Assembly: GCF_014202435.1 (NCBI RefSeq) | Contig: NZ_JACHGU010000007.1 | Coordinates: forward strand, 38,477 to 102,476 | Direction of reading: 5' to 3' | Length of the DNA: 64,000 bases | DNA from: Pseudoxanthomonas broegbernensis | GTDB taxonomy: Bacteria > Pseudomonadota > Gammaproteobacteria > Xanthomonadales > Xanthomonadaceae | In this document: positions 1 to 10,765 of the stretch, piece by piece | How the letters are laid out: every line of letters begins with the position of its first letter | How positions within the stretch are numbered: position 1 is the first letter of the stretch | The notes under the pieces: generated by a model | What the model was told of the DNA's origin: nothing | Database searches by the model: none | What the model saw: the letters and a program-made list of their open reading frames with translations, nothing else | Made by a program: the position numbers and the translations under genes

Positions 1-1
1 C

Positions 2-2053
2 GAGGTCCAGGGCGTGCCGGCGCACGGCATCCTCGCCGTCACCTTCACCAACAAGGCCGCCGGCGAGATGCGCGCGCGCGCCGACGCGCAGTTGCGTCAT
101 GGCGCGCGCGGGATGTGGATCGGCACCTTCCACGGCATCGCCCACCGCCTGCTGCGCCTGCACTGGAACGAGGCGCGCCTGCCCGAGTCGTTCCAGGTGC
201 TCGACAGCGACGACCAGTTGCGCCTGGTCAAGCGCGTGGCCCAGCAACTGGAGCTGGACGACGGTCGCTTCCCGCCGCGCCAGATCGCTTGGTGGATCAA
301 CGCGCAGAAGGACGAGGGCCGGCGCCCGCACCACATCCAGCCCGGCGAAGACCCCTGGACCGATGCCCTGCGCCGCGCCTACGCGCTGTACCAGGAGCGC
401 TGCGACCGCGCCGGCCTGGTCGACTTCGCCGAGCTGCTGCTGCGCGCGCACGAGCTGCTGCGCGACACCCCGGCGCTGCTGGCCCACTACCGCACCCGCT
501 TCGGCGACCTGCTGGTGGACGAGTTCCAGGACACCAACGCGATCCAGTACGCCTTCATCCGCGTGCTGGCCGGCCCCGCTGCTGATGGGAGCGGTGGCCG
601 GGTGTTCGTGGTCGGCGACGACGACCAGGCCATCTACGGCTGGCGCGGGGCCAAGGTGGAGAACGTGCAGCAGTTCCTCAAGGACTTCCCCGGCGCGAAG
701 ACCATCCGCCTGGAGCAGAACTACCGCTCCTCCGCCAACATCCTGGGCGCGGCCAACGCGGTGATCGCGCACAACCCCGGCCGCATCGGCAAGCAGTTGT
801 GGACCGACAGCGGCGAGGGCGAGCCGGTGGACGTGTACGCGGCCTACAACGAGATGGACGAGGCCCGCTTCGTGGTCGAGCGCATCCGCCAGTGGGTGCG
901 CGACGGCGGGAGCTGGCGCGAGGCGGCGGTGCTCTACCGCAGCAACGCGCAGTCGCGCGCGCTGGAGGAGGTGCTGCTGGCCGAGCAGGTGCCGTACCGG
1001 GTGTACGGCGGCATGCGCTTCTTCGAGCGTGCCGAGGTCAAGGACACCCTGGCCTACCTGCGCCTGGTCGCCAGCCGCGCCGACGACGCGGCGTTCGAGC
1101 GCGCGGTCAACACCCCGGCGCGCGGCATCGGCGACCGCACCCTGGACGAGGTGCGCCGGCGCGCGCGCGCGGCGGAAGTCTCGCTGTGGCAGGCCGCCGC
1201 CTCGCTGGTGTCCGAGAACGCCTTGGCCGCGCGCGCGCGCAACGCGGTGGCCGGCTTCCTCGGCCTGATCGAGGCGCTGGACGCGGAGACCACCGACCTG
1301 GACCTGAAGGACCGCGTGGACCACGTGCTCGGCCGCTCCGGCCTGCGCGAGCACTGGTCCAGCGAGGCGCGCGGCCAGCTCGACGCCGAGTCGCGCCTGG
1401 AGAACCTGGACGAACTGGTCTCGGTGGCCTCGCGCTTCTCCCGCGCCGAGCTGGACGACGACCAGGAAAGCATGAGCGAGCTGGTCGCCTTCCTTTCCTA
1501 TGCGGCGCTGGAGGCCGGCGAGGGCCAGGCCCAGGCCGACGAGGACGGGGTGCAGTTGATGACCCTGCACTCGGCCAAGGGCCTGGAGTTCCCGCTGGTG
1601 TTCCTGGTGGGCGTGGAAGAGGGCGTGTTCCCCAGCTCCAAGTCGCTGGAGGAGGACGGCCGCCTGGAGGAGGAGCGCCGCCTGGCCTACGTCGGCATCA
1701 CCCGCGCCCGGCAGAAGCTGGTGCTGGCGTATGCGGAGAGCCGGCGCATCCATGGCATGGACATGTACGGCATGCCCTCGCGCTTCCTGCGCGAGATCCC
1801 CGGCCACCTGCTCAACGAGGTGCGGCCGCGGGTGCAGGTGGCCCGGCCGATGGCCGCGCCGCCGCGCGTGTCCCATCCGGCGCTGGAGGTGCCGGTGCTG
1901 AAGCTGGGCCAGGGCGTGATGCATGCCAGCTTCGGCCGCGGCGTGGTCACCGACTACGAGGGCAGCGGCGCGCATGCGCGGGTGCAGGTGAACTTCGACG
2001 AGGCCGGCAGCAAGTGGCTGGTGCTGGCCTTCGCCAGGCTGCAGCCGCTGTGA
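2..2053 (+). CDS. uvrD: UvrD-type DNA helicase II, 5'-truncated by window edge
   Basis: Superfamily 1 3'-5' DNA helicase acting in nucleotide excision and mismatch repair. The frame is open from base 2 and enters the protein just before the motif VTFTNKAAGEM (motif Ia region), so the first 50-60 residues with the Walker A loop lie outside the window. Visible motifs are LLVDEFQDTN (Walker B), GDDDQAIYGWRGA (motif III), LEQNYRSS (motif IV), LMTLHSAKGLEF (motif V) and YVGITRAR (motif VI). A C-terminal tail after about residue 600 ends in a short Tudor-like patch (HASFGRGVV...) as in Xanthomonas and E. coli UvrD. The GTG at 14 is not the real start. Confidence 0.95.
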   Translation, partial: EVQGVPAHGILAVTFTNKAAGEMRARADAQLRHGARGMWIGTFHGIAHRLLRLHWNEARLPESFQVLDSDDQLRLVKRVAQQLELDDGRFPPRQIAWWINAQKDEGRRPHHIQPGEDPWTDALRRAYALYQERCDRAGLVDFAELLLRAHELLRDTPALLAHYRTRFGDLLVDEFQDTNAIQYAFIRVLAGPAADGSGGRVFVVGDDDQAIYGWRGAKVENVQQFLKDFPGAKTIRLEQNYRSSANILGAANAVIAHNPGRIGKQLWTDSGEGEPVDVYAAYNEMDEARFVVERIRQWVRDGGSWREAAVLYRSNAQSRALEEVLLAEQVPYRVYGGMRFFERAEVKDTLAYLRLVASRADDAAFERAVNTPARGIGDRTLDEVRRRARAAEVSLWQAAASLVSENALAARARNAVAGFLGLIEALDAETTDLDLKDRVDHVLGRSGLREHWSSEARGQLDAESRLENLDELVSVASRFSRAELDDDQESMSELVAFLSYAALEAGEGQAQADEDGVQLMTLHSAKGLEFPLVFLVGVEEGVFPSSKSLEEDGRLEEERRLAYVGITRARQKLVLAYAESRRIHGMDMYGMPSRFLREIPGHLLNEVRPRVQVARPMAAPPRVSHPALEVPVLKLGQGVMHASFGRGVVTDYEGSGAHARVQVNFDEAGSKWLVLAFARLQPL

Positions 2054-2186
2054 TGGCGCGCGTTCGGCGTTAGCGCCGCCGCCGCGCGTTCGGGTCCAAT
2101 GCGGGCGCTGCGCCCTGCGTACCGTTCCGAAGCCACGTGCGGCCGATGCGCGGCATGGCGGCCGGCTCCCGCATCCCCTTCCAGAC

Positions 2187-2213
2187 GCCGGCTTCAGCCG
2201 GCGACCGCCATGC
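2187..2213 (+). repeat. REP-like palindrome (Xanthomonadaceae type)
   Basis: Contains GCCGGCTTCAGCCGGCGAC, an imperfect palindrome, followed by CGCCATGC. The same core recurs at 2794, 4931, 10766 and 10838, always between genes. It lies in the 259-base gap between uvrD and the stress protein, where I see nothing else. Confidence 0.75.
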
Positions 2214-2312
2214 CCGGGCACCGGGCACCGCCTTCTCCAAGCCAAAGGTTCCGCCGTTGCCTGCCGGCGCCGGCGGGTGTGCAATGGGTCCACGCCCGCC
2301 GTGGAGCCCGCC

Positions 2313-2759
2313 ATGTACGACCGCATCCTGATCGCCACCGATGGTTCGGAGCTGGCCGGCAAGGGCCTGGCCCATGGCCTGCGCCTGGCCGCCGCGTTGG
2401 GCGCGCCGGTGGTGGCGCTGACCGTGACCGAGCCGTGGATGCCCGCCTTCGACGACGCGCTGGCGCTGACCGCCGATGCGGGGCTGAGGCAGGAATACCG
2501 GCGCGGCTGCGCGGACGCCGCGCAGCGCATCCTCGGCGATGCGCAGGCCCGGGCCGCGGCGGCGGGGGTGGCCTGCGAGGCCGTGCACGTCCCCGATGGC
2601 TGGCCGTCCGACGTCATCGTCGAGGCCGCGGTCGAGCACGGCGCCGGGCTGGTGGTGATGGCCTCGCACGGCCGCCGCGGGCTGGGCCGGGCGCTGCTGG
2701 GCAGCCAGACCCAGGCGGTGCTGTCGCATTCGAGCGTGCCGGTGCTGGTGGTGCGCTGA
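2313..2759 (+). CDS. UspA-family universal stress protein
   Basis: Single-domain universal stress protein of 148 residues, the usual length. It opens with YDRILIATDGSE (first strand and nucleotide-contact Asp) and ends with the ATP-binding signature GRRGLGRALLGS followed by the terminal strand SVPVLVV. That signature places it in the ATP-binding branch of the family, which acts in the cytoplasm during stress and starvation. A longer open frame starts at 2277, but ATG 2313 is preceded by GGAG and matches the family start. It converges on mntP with a palindromic repeat between. Confidence 0.9.
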   Translation: MYDRILIATDGSELAGKGLAHGLRLAAALGAPVVALTVTEPWMPAFDDALALTADAGLRQEYRRGCADAAQRILGDAQARAAAAGVACEAVHVPDGWPSDVIVEAAVEHGAGLVVMASHGRRGLGRALLGSQTQAVLSHSSVPVLVVR

Positions 2760-2793
2760 GCGTGGCGGAAGCGCCGAGTGGCGGGACGGGGCC

Positions 2794-2816
2794 GCCGACT
2801 GAAGCCGGCTCCTGCA
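2794..2816 (-). repeat. REP-like palindrome, inverted copy
   Basis: Reads GACTGAAGCCGGCTCCTGCA on the plus strand, which is the reverse complement of the family core with its GTAGGAGCC-like end. It sits between the convergent stress protein and mntP genes. Confidence 0.7.
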
Positions 2817-2849
2817 AGGCCATATCCGGCGGCGGGGTTCGACCGCCCG

Positions 2850-3419
2850 CTACGCCGCGCCGGACAGGTGCTCGTACAGGATCGCCGCGCCGACCGCGAT
2901 CATGATCGCGCCGCCGGCGATCTCGGCGCGCTTGCCCGCCAGGGTGCCCAGCACGCGGCCCAGCATCACCCCGGTGGTGACCATGGCCAGCGTGCACAGG
3001 CCGATGACCGCGGCCACCAGCACGATGGGCGCATCGAGGAAGGCCAGGCTCACGCCCACCGCCATCGCATCGATGCTGGTGCCCAGGCCGGTGGCGGCCA
3101 GGCTCCAGAAGCCGTGGTGGCGTGGAGCGCGGTCGTCCGCGCTGTCGGGCCGCAGGCCGTTCCACAGCATGTGCAGGCCGAGCAAGGCCAGCACGGTGAA
3201 GGCGATCCAATGGTCCCAGGCGGTGATGTAGCGCGCGGCCGCCGTGCCCAGCAGCCAGCCGATGAGGGGGGTGACCGCTTCGATCGCACCGAAGATCAGG
3301 CCGGCGCGCAGGGCCTCGGAAAGGCGCGGTCGGCGCATGGCCACGCCCTTGCCCACGGCGGCGGCGAAGGCATCCGTGGACATGGCCAGGCCGATGAGCA
3401 GAATGGAGAGCGGGGTCAT
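2850..3419 (-). CDS. mntP: MntP manganese efflux pump
   Basis: Inner-membrane Mn2+ exporter of 189 residues, matching E. coli MntP. The sequence folds into six hydrophobic segments as two related halves. Each half carries a conserved acidic motif: [13 protein letters not shown] near residue 13 and [11 protein letters not shown] near residue 115. The ATG at 3419 gives the family N-terminus ([16 protein letters not shown]); the 56 codons open upstream are riboswitch RNA and not protein. The upstream Mn riboswitch independently supports the assignment. Confidence 0.95.
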   Translation of the reverse strand: MTPLSILLIGLAMSTDAFAAAVGKGVAMRRPRLSEALRAGLIFGAIEAVTPLIGWLLGTAAARYITAWDHWIAFTVLALLGLHMLWNGLRPDSADDRAPRHHGFWSLAATGLGTSIDAMAVGVSLAFLDAPIVLVAAVIGLCTLAMVTTGVMLGRVLGTLAGKRAEIAGGAIMIAVGAAILYEHLSGAA

Positions 3420-3471
3420 GGGGACTACCGGGCCGGGCATAGACGCGGTCTGCCGGCGCCCAGCCAAGGAC

Positions 3472-3592
3472 GCACCGACAGACCGTTGGTCTCGCCAACC
3501 CGGCGGGTGTCCGCACCACGGCCGCACAGGGCCGAGCATGTTGACGCGGACGCTGCGCGTGGATGCGCGCGGCAGGCTACTCCCCAAGGGGC
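3472..3592 (-). promoter_or_regulatory. yybP-ykoY manganese riboswitch upstream of mntP
   Basis: Read on the minus strand, the leader holds the hallmark blocks in order: CTTGGGGAGTAGCC (complement of 3575-3589), GTCAACATGCTCGG, and GGGTTGGCGAGACCAACGG (complement of about 3480-3501). These are the conserved loop and pairing elements of the yybP-ykoY aptamer, which senses Mn2+ and in proteobacteria switches on mntP-type exporters. It ends about 50 bases before the mntP ATG. I did not work out the expression platform; no T-rich terminator is visible, so control is probably at translation. Confidence 0.85.
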
Positions 3593-3740
3593 TGCGCAGG
3601 ATAGCACGTGCCTCCAGTCCCTGAATACGCGACGCGGGCCGGCGCGGGCGGGAATCCGCCGGCCGTGCACGCTCCCTGTCCGGCCCTGGGCGCTAGGATC
3701 GTCCCGGCCGCTCCGTGCCGCCAGCCCAGGGAGTCAGACC

Positions 3741-4685
3741 ATGCACTCGCACCCGCGCCGCCGGTTTCTTCTCGGTTCCGCATTCGCCGCCTCCGCCGCC
3801 GGCCTCGGCCTGGCCGGGGGGCCGGCGCGCCTGCTGTTCGCCGCCACGCCCGCCGCCGCGCCGCTGCTCACCCGGCCCATCCCGTCCAGTGGGCAACGCC
3901 TGGCGGTGATCGGCGCCGGCACTTCCGGCAGCTACGACGTGGAATGGGACACGCCCGAATACGCGCAACTGCAGGAAGTGGTGAAGCGGTTCTTCGACGG
4001 CGGCGGCAGGCTCATCGACACCGCGCCCAACTACGGCCGTTCCGACGTGGTGCTGGGCCGGCTGCTGGCCGATGGCGACTGGCGCGAACGCTGCTTCCTG
4101 GCCACCAAGATTGCCGCCGACAGCGTGCAGGACGCCCAGGCGCAATGGGCGCAGTCCCTGCGTCGGCTGCGCACCGATCGGGTGGAACTGCTGCAGGTCC
4201 ACAACCTGCGCCACTGGCGGCGGCAACTGCCGTATGCGCGCGAGCTGCAGGCACAGGGCGGCACGAAGTACGTGGGCGTGACCCACTACACCGATGCCGG
4301 CCTGCCGGAACTGGAGCGCGTGCTGCGCAGCGAGAAGCTGGACTTCGTCCAGATCCACTATTCGGTCAATTCGCCCGGCGCGGCGAAGACGGTGCTGCCG
4401 CTGGCCCGCGACAAGGGCGTGGCGGTGATCGTCAACCGCGCATTCGACGACGGCCGCCTGTTCGCCCAGGTGAAGGACGCGCCGCTGCCGGCCTGGGCCA
4501 CCGAGGCCGGGGTGGGCTCGTGGGCGCAGATGTTCCTGAAGTTCGCCATCAGCCACCCGGCGGTGACCGTGGTGATCCCGGCCACCGGCAAGCCCGAGCG
4601 CCAGACCGACCAGCTCAAGGCCGGCACCGGGCCACTGCTCAGCCAGGCCCAACAGCAGGAACTGATGCGGCGGTTCGCCGGCTGA
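3741..4685 (+). CDS. Tat-exported aldo/keto reductase
   Basis: 314 residues. The N-terminus is a twin-arginine signal (HPRRRFLLGS followed by an Ala/Gly-rich hydrophobic stretch to about residue 36), so the mature enzyme should be folded in the cytoplasm and exported. The body is an aldo/keto reductase barrel with the catalytic tetrad visible: LIDTAPNYG (Asp, Tyr), ATKIAAD (Lys) and LLQVHNLRHW (His). The C-terminal region VVIPATGKPER is the usual NADP-binding part. The substrate is unknown. Related exported reductases occur in many proteobacteria as conserved hypotheticals. Confidence 0.9.
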   Translation: MHSHPRRRFLLGSAFAASAAGLGLAGGPARLLFAATPAAAPLLTRPIPSSGQRLAVIGAGTSGSYDVEWDTPEYAQLQEVVKRFFDGGGRLIDTAPNYGRSDVVLGRLLADGDWRERCFLATKIAADSVQDAQAQWAQSLRRLRTDRVELLQVHNLRHWRRQLPYARELQAQGGTKYVGVTHYTDAGLPELERVLRSEKLDFVQIHYSVNSPGAAKTVLPLARDKGVAVIVNRAFDDGRLFAQVKDAPLPAWATEAGVGSWAQMFLKFAISHPAVTVVIPATGKPERQTDQLKAGTGPLLSQAQQQELMRRFAG

Positions 4686-4694
4686 GGCCGGCCG

Positions 4695-4934
4695 ATGAAC
4701 GCCACCGCGCCCGGCCCGGCGATGCGCGCGTGCGCCGGCGGGCTCGCCGGGGCCGCTGCTCAGCGCGGTGCTGGTGCGGCCGCCGGCTTCCTGTGGCTGG
4801 CGGCCGCGCCGGTGTTCGCGGTGTTCGTGGTGGCGAGGGTCATCGGCGCCGGCATCGCCTTGGCCTGGGCCGGCACCGGCCTGGCGCTCGGCGCGCAGCG
4901 CCGCCGCGAGGCCCCCGCGCCCGCCACCCCGTAG
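4695..4934 (+). CDS. Small hydrophobic protein, doubtful
   Basis: A 79-codon frame nine bases after the reductase gene. It has one or two hydrophobic stretches (FLWLAAAPVFAVFVVARVIG, then ALAWAGTGLALG) and an RRR basic tail. Its stop codon is the TAG of a palindromic repeat that begins at 4931, so the C-terminus is set by the repeat. No recognisable family. It could be a remnant of a membrane protein or chance. Confidence 0.35.
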   Translation: MNATAPGPAMRACAGGLAGAAAQRGAGAAAGFLWLAAAPVFAVFVVARVIGAGIALAWAGTGLALGAQRRREAPAPATP

Positions 4935-4957
4935 GCGCCGGCTTCAGCCGGCGACAG
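4931..4957 (+). repeat. REP-like palindrome with full GTAG end
   Basis: GTAGGCGCCGGCTTCAGCCG followed by GCGACAG. It is the best-preserved copy of the family in the window, carrying the GTAGG-type end and the TTCA/AGCC core. It lies between the convergent small frame and the ABC transporter. Confidence 0.8.
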
Positions 4958-5005
4958 TCGCCGGAGGGTGCCGGCCGTTCGCCCTCCGGTCCCGCAGGCG
5001 AACGG

Positions 5006-6910
<1,905 letters not shown>

Positions 6911-7125
6911 GGGTCGATCGTGGGGCCGCTCGGGCCGGTTCATGGTGGGATGGGGTTGCGGCCGGGGCACCGGGCGGCGCGGCCGGGCAACCGTGTCGCT
7001 GGCGGGAGCGGCGGGGGCCGCGGCGCTTCTTCGGCAGAGGGGCCGCGGGGCCGGCCGTCTTCACGGCGACGGAGCGCTACCTGGCGCGGCCGCGCCGCGC
7101 TGGCGGCGGCGATGGGCCGGATCGC

Positions 7126-7419
7126 TCACCACTGGAACAGCTTCCAGTAGACCTGCGGCAACCGCTCGCGGTCGTCGGCATCCAGCGTGCCGTCGCCGTC
7201 GCGGTCGTACAGGTAGTAGGCCGGGCCGCGCAGCGGGGTGATCTTCACCATGCGCAACTGGCTGCCGACGCGGTATTCCTCCAGCACGTCGCCGTTGTCC
7301 AGGGTGCGGGCGGCGACCTCGGCCCCGCGTACGTCCACCGGCGCATCGCCGGTCGTGGCGCAGCCGCCCAGGGACAGGAGCGCGGCCAGCGCCGCGGTGG
7401 ACAGGATCGACATGCGCAT
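7126..7419 (-). CDS. DUF2782-like small lipoprotein
   Basis: 97 residues with a short signal peptide ending in LSLGGCATT, a lipobox with Cys at about 20. The mature part (VDVRGAEVAARTLDNGD, then EEYRVGSQLRMVKI, YYLYDRDGDGTLDADD) resembles the DUF2782 family found next to polA in Pseudomonas. The DRDGDG stretch looks like a lone Ca-binding loop. GGAGG lies seven bases before ATG 7419. A CATAAT box on the minus strand at 7447-7452 could be its promoter. Function unknown. It is divergent from polA. Confidence 0.8.
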   Translation of the reverse strand: MRMSILSTAALAALLSLGGCATTGDAPVDVRGAEVAARTLDNGDVLEEYRVGSQLRMVKITPLRGPAYYLYDRDGDGTLDADDRERLPQVYWKLFQW

Positions 7420-7570
7420 GGCGGTGCCTCCGTGGGGGATGCGGGCATTATGCGGCAGGCACCGCCCGGGCAGGCCAGCGGATGCGGAGGCGGGCGGGCG
7501 GCGTCGGCGGCCGTCGCCGCGGTCGGCGGCGGTGCACGGCCGCTTCCGCCGCGGCCCGGGCCCGCGCCGC

Positions 7571-7576
7571 TAGAAT
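7571..7576 (+). promoter_or_regulatory. polA -10 box, leaderless configuration
   Basis: TAGAAT, then six bases, then the polA ATG at 7583. With transcription starting six to seven bases after a -10 hexamer, the message would begin at or next to the start codon. No ribosome binding site is visible. A -35 is not clear. Confidence 0.55.
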
Positions 7577-7582
7577 GCCGGG

Positions 7583-10393
7583 ATGACGCGCCTCGTACTG
7601 ATCGACGGTTCCAGCTACCTCTACCGCGCCTTCCACGCCTTGCCGCCGCTGACCAACTCGGCCGGCGAGCCGACCGGCGCGCTGTTCGGCGTGGTCAACA
7701 TGCTGCGTGCCACGCTGAAGGAGCGGCCCGACCACATCGCCTTCGTCGTCGACGCGCCCGGCAAGACCTTCCGCGACGACCTGTACCCGCAGTACAAGGC
7801 CAACCGCCCGCCGATGCCCGACGAGCTGCGCGCGCAGGTGCAGCCGATGTGCGAGATCGTGCACGCGCTGGGCATCGACATCCTGCGGGTGGAGGGCGTG
7901 GAGGCCGACGACGTGATCGGCACCCTGGCGGTGCGCGCGGCCGATGCCGGCATGGAGGTGACCATCTCCACCAGCGACAAGGACTTCGCCCAACTGGTGC
8001 GCGAGCCCGGCGTGGGCGGTGGCTCGGTGGCGCTGGTCAACACCATGAGCGGCAGCCGGATGGACTCGGACGCGGCGGTGGCGGAGAAGTTCGGCGTGCC
8101 GGCCGCGCGCATCGTCGACCTGCTGGCGCTGATGGGCGATGCCGTGGACAACGTGCCCGGCGTGGACAAGTGCGGGCCCAAGACCGCGGCCAAGTGGCTG
8201 GGCCAGTACGGCTCGCTGGACGGGGTGATGGGCAACGCCGCCGCGATCAAGGGCAAGATCGGCGAGAACCTGCGCGCGGCGCTGGAACGGCTGCCGCTCA
8301 ACCGCACCCTGGTGACGATCAAGACCGACGTGGCCCTGGAGTGCACGCCCCAATCGCTGCGCCTGCGCGAGCCGCACGTGGACGACCTGCGCGCGCTGTA
8401 CACGCGCTACGGCTTCAACCAGGCGCTGAAGGAACTGGAGGCCGGCTCGGTGGCCGCGGGCGCCGGGATCGCCGCGGTGGCGGAGAAGGAACCGGGACGC
8501 GCGCGCAGCAGCGGGTTCGTCGCCGCCCAGGTGGCCGTGCCGGAAGGGCTCGATCCGGCCCTGGCCACGCCCGGCCGGTACGAGGCGGTGACCGAGGCCG
8601 GGCACCTGGAAGCCTGGATCGCCGTGCTGCGCAATGCAGGCCGCTTCGCCTTCGACACCGAGACCGACAGCCTGGACCCGATGCGCGCCAACCTGGTGGG
8701 CCTGAGCTTCGCCGCCGAACCGGGCCGCGCCGCCTACGTGCCGCTGGGCCACGACTACCCCGGCGCGCCGCCGCAACTGGACCGCGCCCGCGCGCTGGAC
8801 CTGCTGCGCCCGCTGCTGGAGGACGCCTCGGTGGCAAAGCTGGGCCAGCACGGCAAGTACGACCTGCACGTGATGCGCCGCCACGGCGTGGCCCTGGCCG
8901 GCTACGCCGACGACACCCTGCTGGAGAGCTTCGTGCTGGAGTCGGGCAATGCCCGCCACGACATGGACAGCCTGGCCCGGCGCCACCTGGGCTACGAGAC
9001 CAAGAAGTACGAGGAGGTGGCCGGCAAGGGCGCCAAGCAGATCCCGTTCTCCCAGGTGTCGGTCGAGGACGCCACCTTCTACGCGGCCGAGGATGCGGAC
9101 ATCACCCTGCGCCTGCACCGCGTGCTGGCCCCGCGCCTGGCCGCCGAGCCGGCGCTGGAGGCGGTGTACCGCGACATCGAGATGCCGCTGGTGCCGGTGC
9201 TGGAGCGCATCGAGGCCAACGGCGTGAAGGTGGACGTGGACGAACTGCGCCGGCAGAGCGCGGACCTGTCCCGGCGCATGCTCGCCGCCCAGCAGCGCGC
9301 CACCGAGCTGGCCGGCCGCGCCTTCAACCTGGATTCGCCCAAGCAACTGTGCGCGCTGCTGTTCGAGGAGCTGAAGCTGCCGGCGCTGGTGAAGACCCCC
9401 AAGGGCCAGCCCTCGACCAACGAGGAGGCGCTGGAGGCCATCGCCGACCAGCACGAGCTGCCGCGGGTGATCCTGGAATACCGCGGCCTGGCCAAGCTGC
9501 GCGGCACCTACACCGACAAGCTGCCGGAGATGGTCGACCCGGACACCGGCCGGGTCCACACCAGCTACCACCAGGCCGGCGCGGCCACCGGGCGGCTTTC
9601 CTCGTCCGACCCGAACCTGCAGAACATCCCCATCCGCACCGAGGACGGCCGCCGCATCCGCCGCGCCTTCGTCGCCCCGCCCGGGCGCAAGCTGGTGGCC
9701 TGCGACTATTCGCAGATCGAGCTGCGGATCATGGCCCACCTCTCGCAGGATGCCGGCCTGCTGCGCGCCTTCGAATCCGGCGCCGACATCCACCGCGCCA
9801 CCGCCGCCGAGGTGTTCGGCCGGCCGCTGGAGGAGGTGACGGCCAACGAGCGGCGCGCGGCCAAGGCGATCAACTTCGGCCTGATGTACGGCATGGGCGC
9901 CTTCGGCCTGGCCCGGCAACTGGGCATCGGCCGCGGCCAGGCTCAGGACTACATCGCCCTGTACTTCAGCCGCTACCCGGGCGTGCGCGACTACATGGAG
10001 CGCACCCGCGAGCAGGCGCGCGAGCACGGCTACGTGGAGACGGTATCCGGCCGGCGCCTGTACCTGGAGTACATCCGCGGCGGCACCCAGGCCCAGCGCG
10101 CCGGCGCCGAGCGCGCGGCGATCAACGCGCCGATGCAGGGCACGGCGGCGGACATCATCAAGCGGGCGATGGTGGAGGTGGACGGCTGGCTGGCCGGCCA
10201 GCGCGACGCCTCGGGCCGGAGTCCGGCGCTGATGATCCTGCAGGTGCACGACGAACTGGTGTTCGAGGCCGACGAGGCCTTCGTGCCGGCCCTGCTGGAG
10301 GGAGTGGGCGAACGCATGGTATCGGCCGCAAGACTGACTGTCCCACTGGTGGTGGACAGCGGTGTGGGCGACAACTGGGACGAGGCGCATTGA
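7583..10393 (+). CDS. polA: DNA polymerase I
   Basis: 936 residues, full length. All three activities are present: the 5' nuclease (about 1-300, with GVEADDVIG and TSDKDFAQ), the 3'-5' proofreading domain with FAFDTETDSLDP near residue 355 keeping the DxE pair, and the polymerase. Polymerase motifs are DPNLQNIPIR, ACDYSQIELR (motif A), RRAAKAINFGLMYGMG (O helix) and LQVHDELVFE (motif C). It serves Okazaki fragment maturation and repair synthesis. Confidence 0.98.
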   Translation: MTRLVLIDGSSYLYRAFHALPPLTNSAGEPTGALFGVVNMLRATLKERPDHIAFVVDAPGKTFRDDLYPQYKANRPPMPDELRAQVQPMCEIVHALGIDILRVEGVEADDVIGTLAVRAADAGMEVTISTSDKDFAQLVREPGVGGGSVALVNTMSGSRMDSDAAVAEKFGVPAARIVDLLALMGDAVDNVPGVDKCGPKTAAKWLGQYGSLDGVMGNAAAIKGKIGENLRAALERLPLNRTLVTIKTDVALECTPQSLRLREPHVDDLRALYTRYGFNQALKELEAGSVAAGAGIAAVAEKEPGRARSSGFVAAQVAVPEGLDPALATPGRYEAVTEAGHLEAWIAVLRNAGRFAFDTETDSLDPMRANLVGLSFAAEPGRAAYVPLGHDYPGAPPQLDRARALDLLRPLLEDASVAKLGQHGKYDLHVMRRHGVALAGYADDTLLESFVLESGNARHDMDSLARRHLGYETKKYEEVAGKGAKQIPFSQVSVEDATFYAAEDADITLRLHRVLAPRLAAEPALEAVYRDIEMPLVPVLERIEANGVKVDVDELRRQSADLSRRMLAAQQRATELAGRAFNLDSPKQLCALLFEELKLPALVKTPKGQPSTNEEALEAIADQHELPRVILEYRGLAKLRGTYTDKLPEMVDPDTGRVHTSYHQAGAATGRLSSSDPNLQNIPIRTEDGRRIRRAFVAPPGRKLVACDYSQIELRIMAHLSQDAGLLRAFESGADIHRATAAEVFGRPLEEVTANERRAAKAINFGLMYGMGAFGLARQLGIGRGQAQDYIALYFSRYPGVRDYMERTREQAREHGYVETVSGRRLYLEYIRGGTQAQRAGAERAAINAPMQGTAADIIKRAMVEVDGWLAGQRDASGRSPALMILQVHDELVFEADEAFVPALLEGVGERMVSAARLTVPLVVDSGVGDNWDEAH

Positions 10394-10534
10394 GCCTGGA
10401 ATCAAGCGTTTGCGCGTTTTTTCGCGATGGCCGTCACAGTACGGAAATCGTGAGGGTGACAGGCGAATGAACCCATCCTAAATCTTCCCGTTTTCCGACC
10501 GGTTTCTTCACGAACCATCAATGCTCCGAGTGGT

Positions 10535-10540
10535 CATATA
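10535..10540 (+). promoter_or_regulatory. Possible -10 box of the sX13-like RNA
   Basis: CATATA in an AT-richer patch between polA and the first RNA hairpin. It would start transcription near 10547. No convincing -35 hexamer was found, so the call is tentative. Confidence 0.35.
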
Positions 10541-10546
10541 GCTCGC

Positions 10547-10671
10547 GACAGGTGCAATGCCTGTCGTGGATCTTCTCCCTTCCCCTGGAGTGGATCTATG
10601 GAACGGGGGCTCCTCCCCAAGTCGCCGTTCCCTGGCCCCGTCGACCTCCCCCTGGTCGGCGGGGCTTTTTT
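10547..10671 (+). ncRNA. sX13: sX13-like small RNA with three C-rich loops
   Basis: Three stem-loops can be folded by eye. Stem 1 is GATC-TT-CTCC/GGAG-TG-GATC (10569-10596), with loop CTTCCCCT. Stem 2 is GGAACGG/CCGTTCC (10600-10631), with a loop containing CTCCTCCCC. Stem 3 is the terminator at 10635-10671, with loop TCCCCCT. Three C-rich loops and a position just after polA are the features I recall for sX13 of Xanthomonas, a virulence-affecting RNA that pairs through its C-rich loops with G-rich mRNA regions. E. coli keeps Spot 42 at the same locus. The 5' end is estimated. Confidence 0.8.
10635..10671 (+). terminator. Intrinsic terminator of the sX13-like RNA
   Basis: GCCCCGTCGACC (10635-10646), loop TCCCCCT, GGTCGGCGGGGC (10654-10665), then six T. 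Twelve base pairs with one G-U. Confidence 0.9.
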
Positions 10672-10765
10672 ATTTGTGCTCCGCCGCCGGCTGCCCTGGA
10701 AAGCAGGGTCGGCCTCGCCGGCGCCGAAGCTCACGTGGCCGTCCGCCGCGCCGGGGCCGGGACTT

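Noticed and set aside
7448..10405. 985-codon minus-strand frame opposite polA
   Set aside because: Pure antisense of polA, His/Gln/Val-rich low-complexity translation, no motif.
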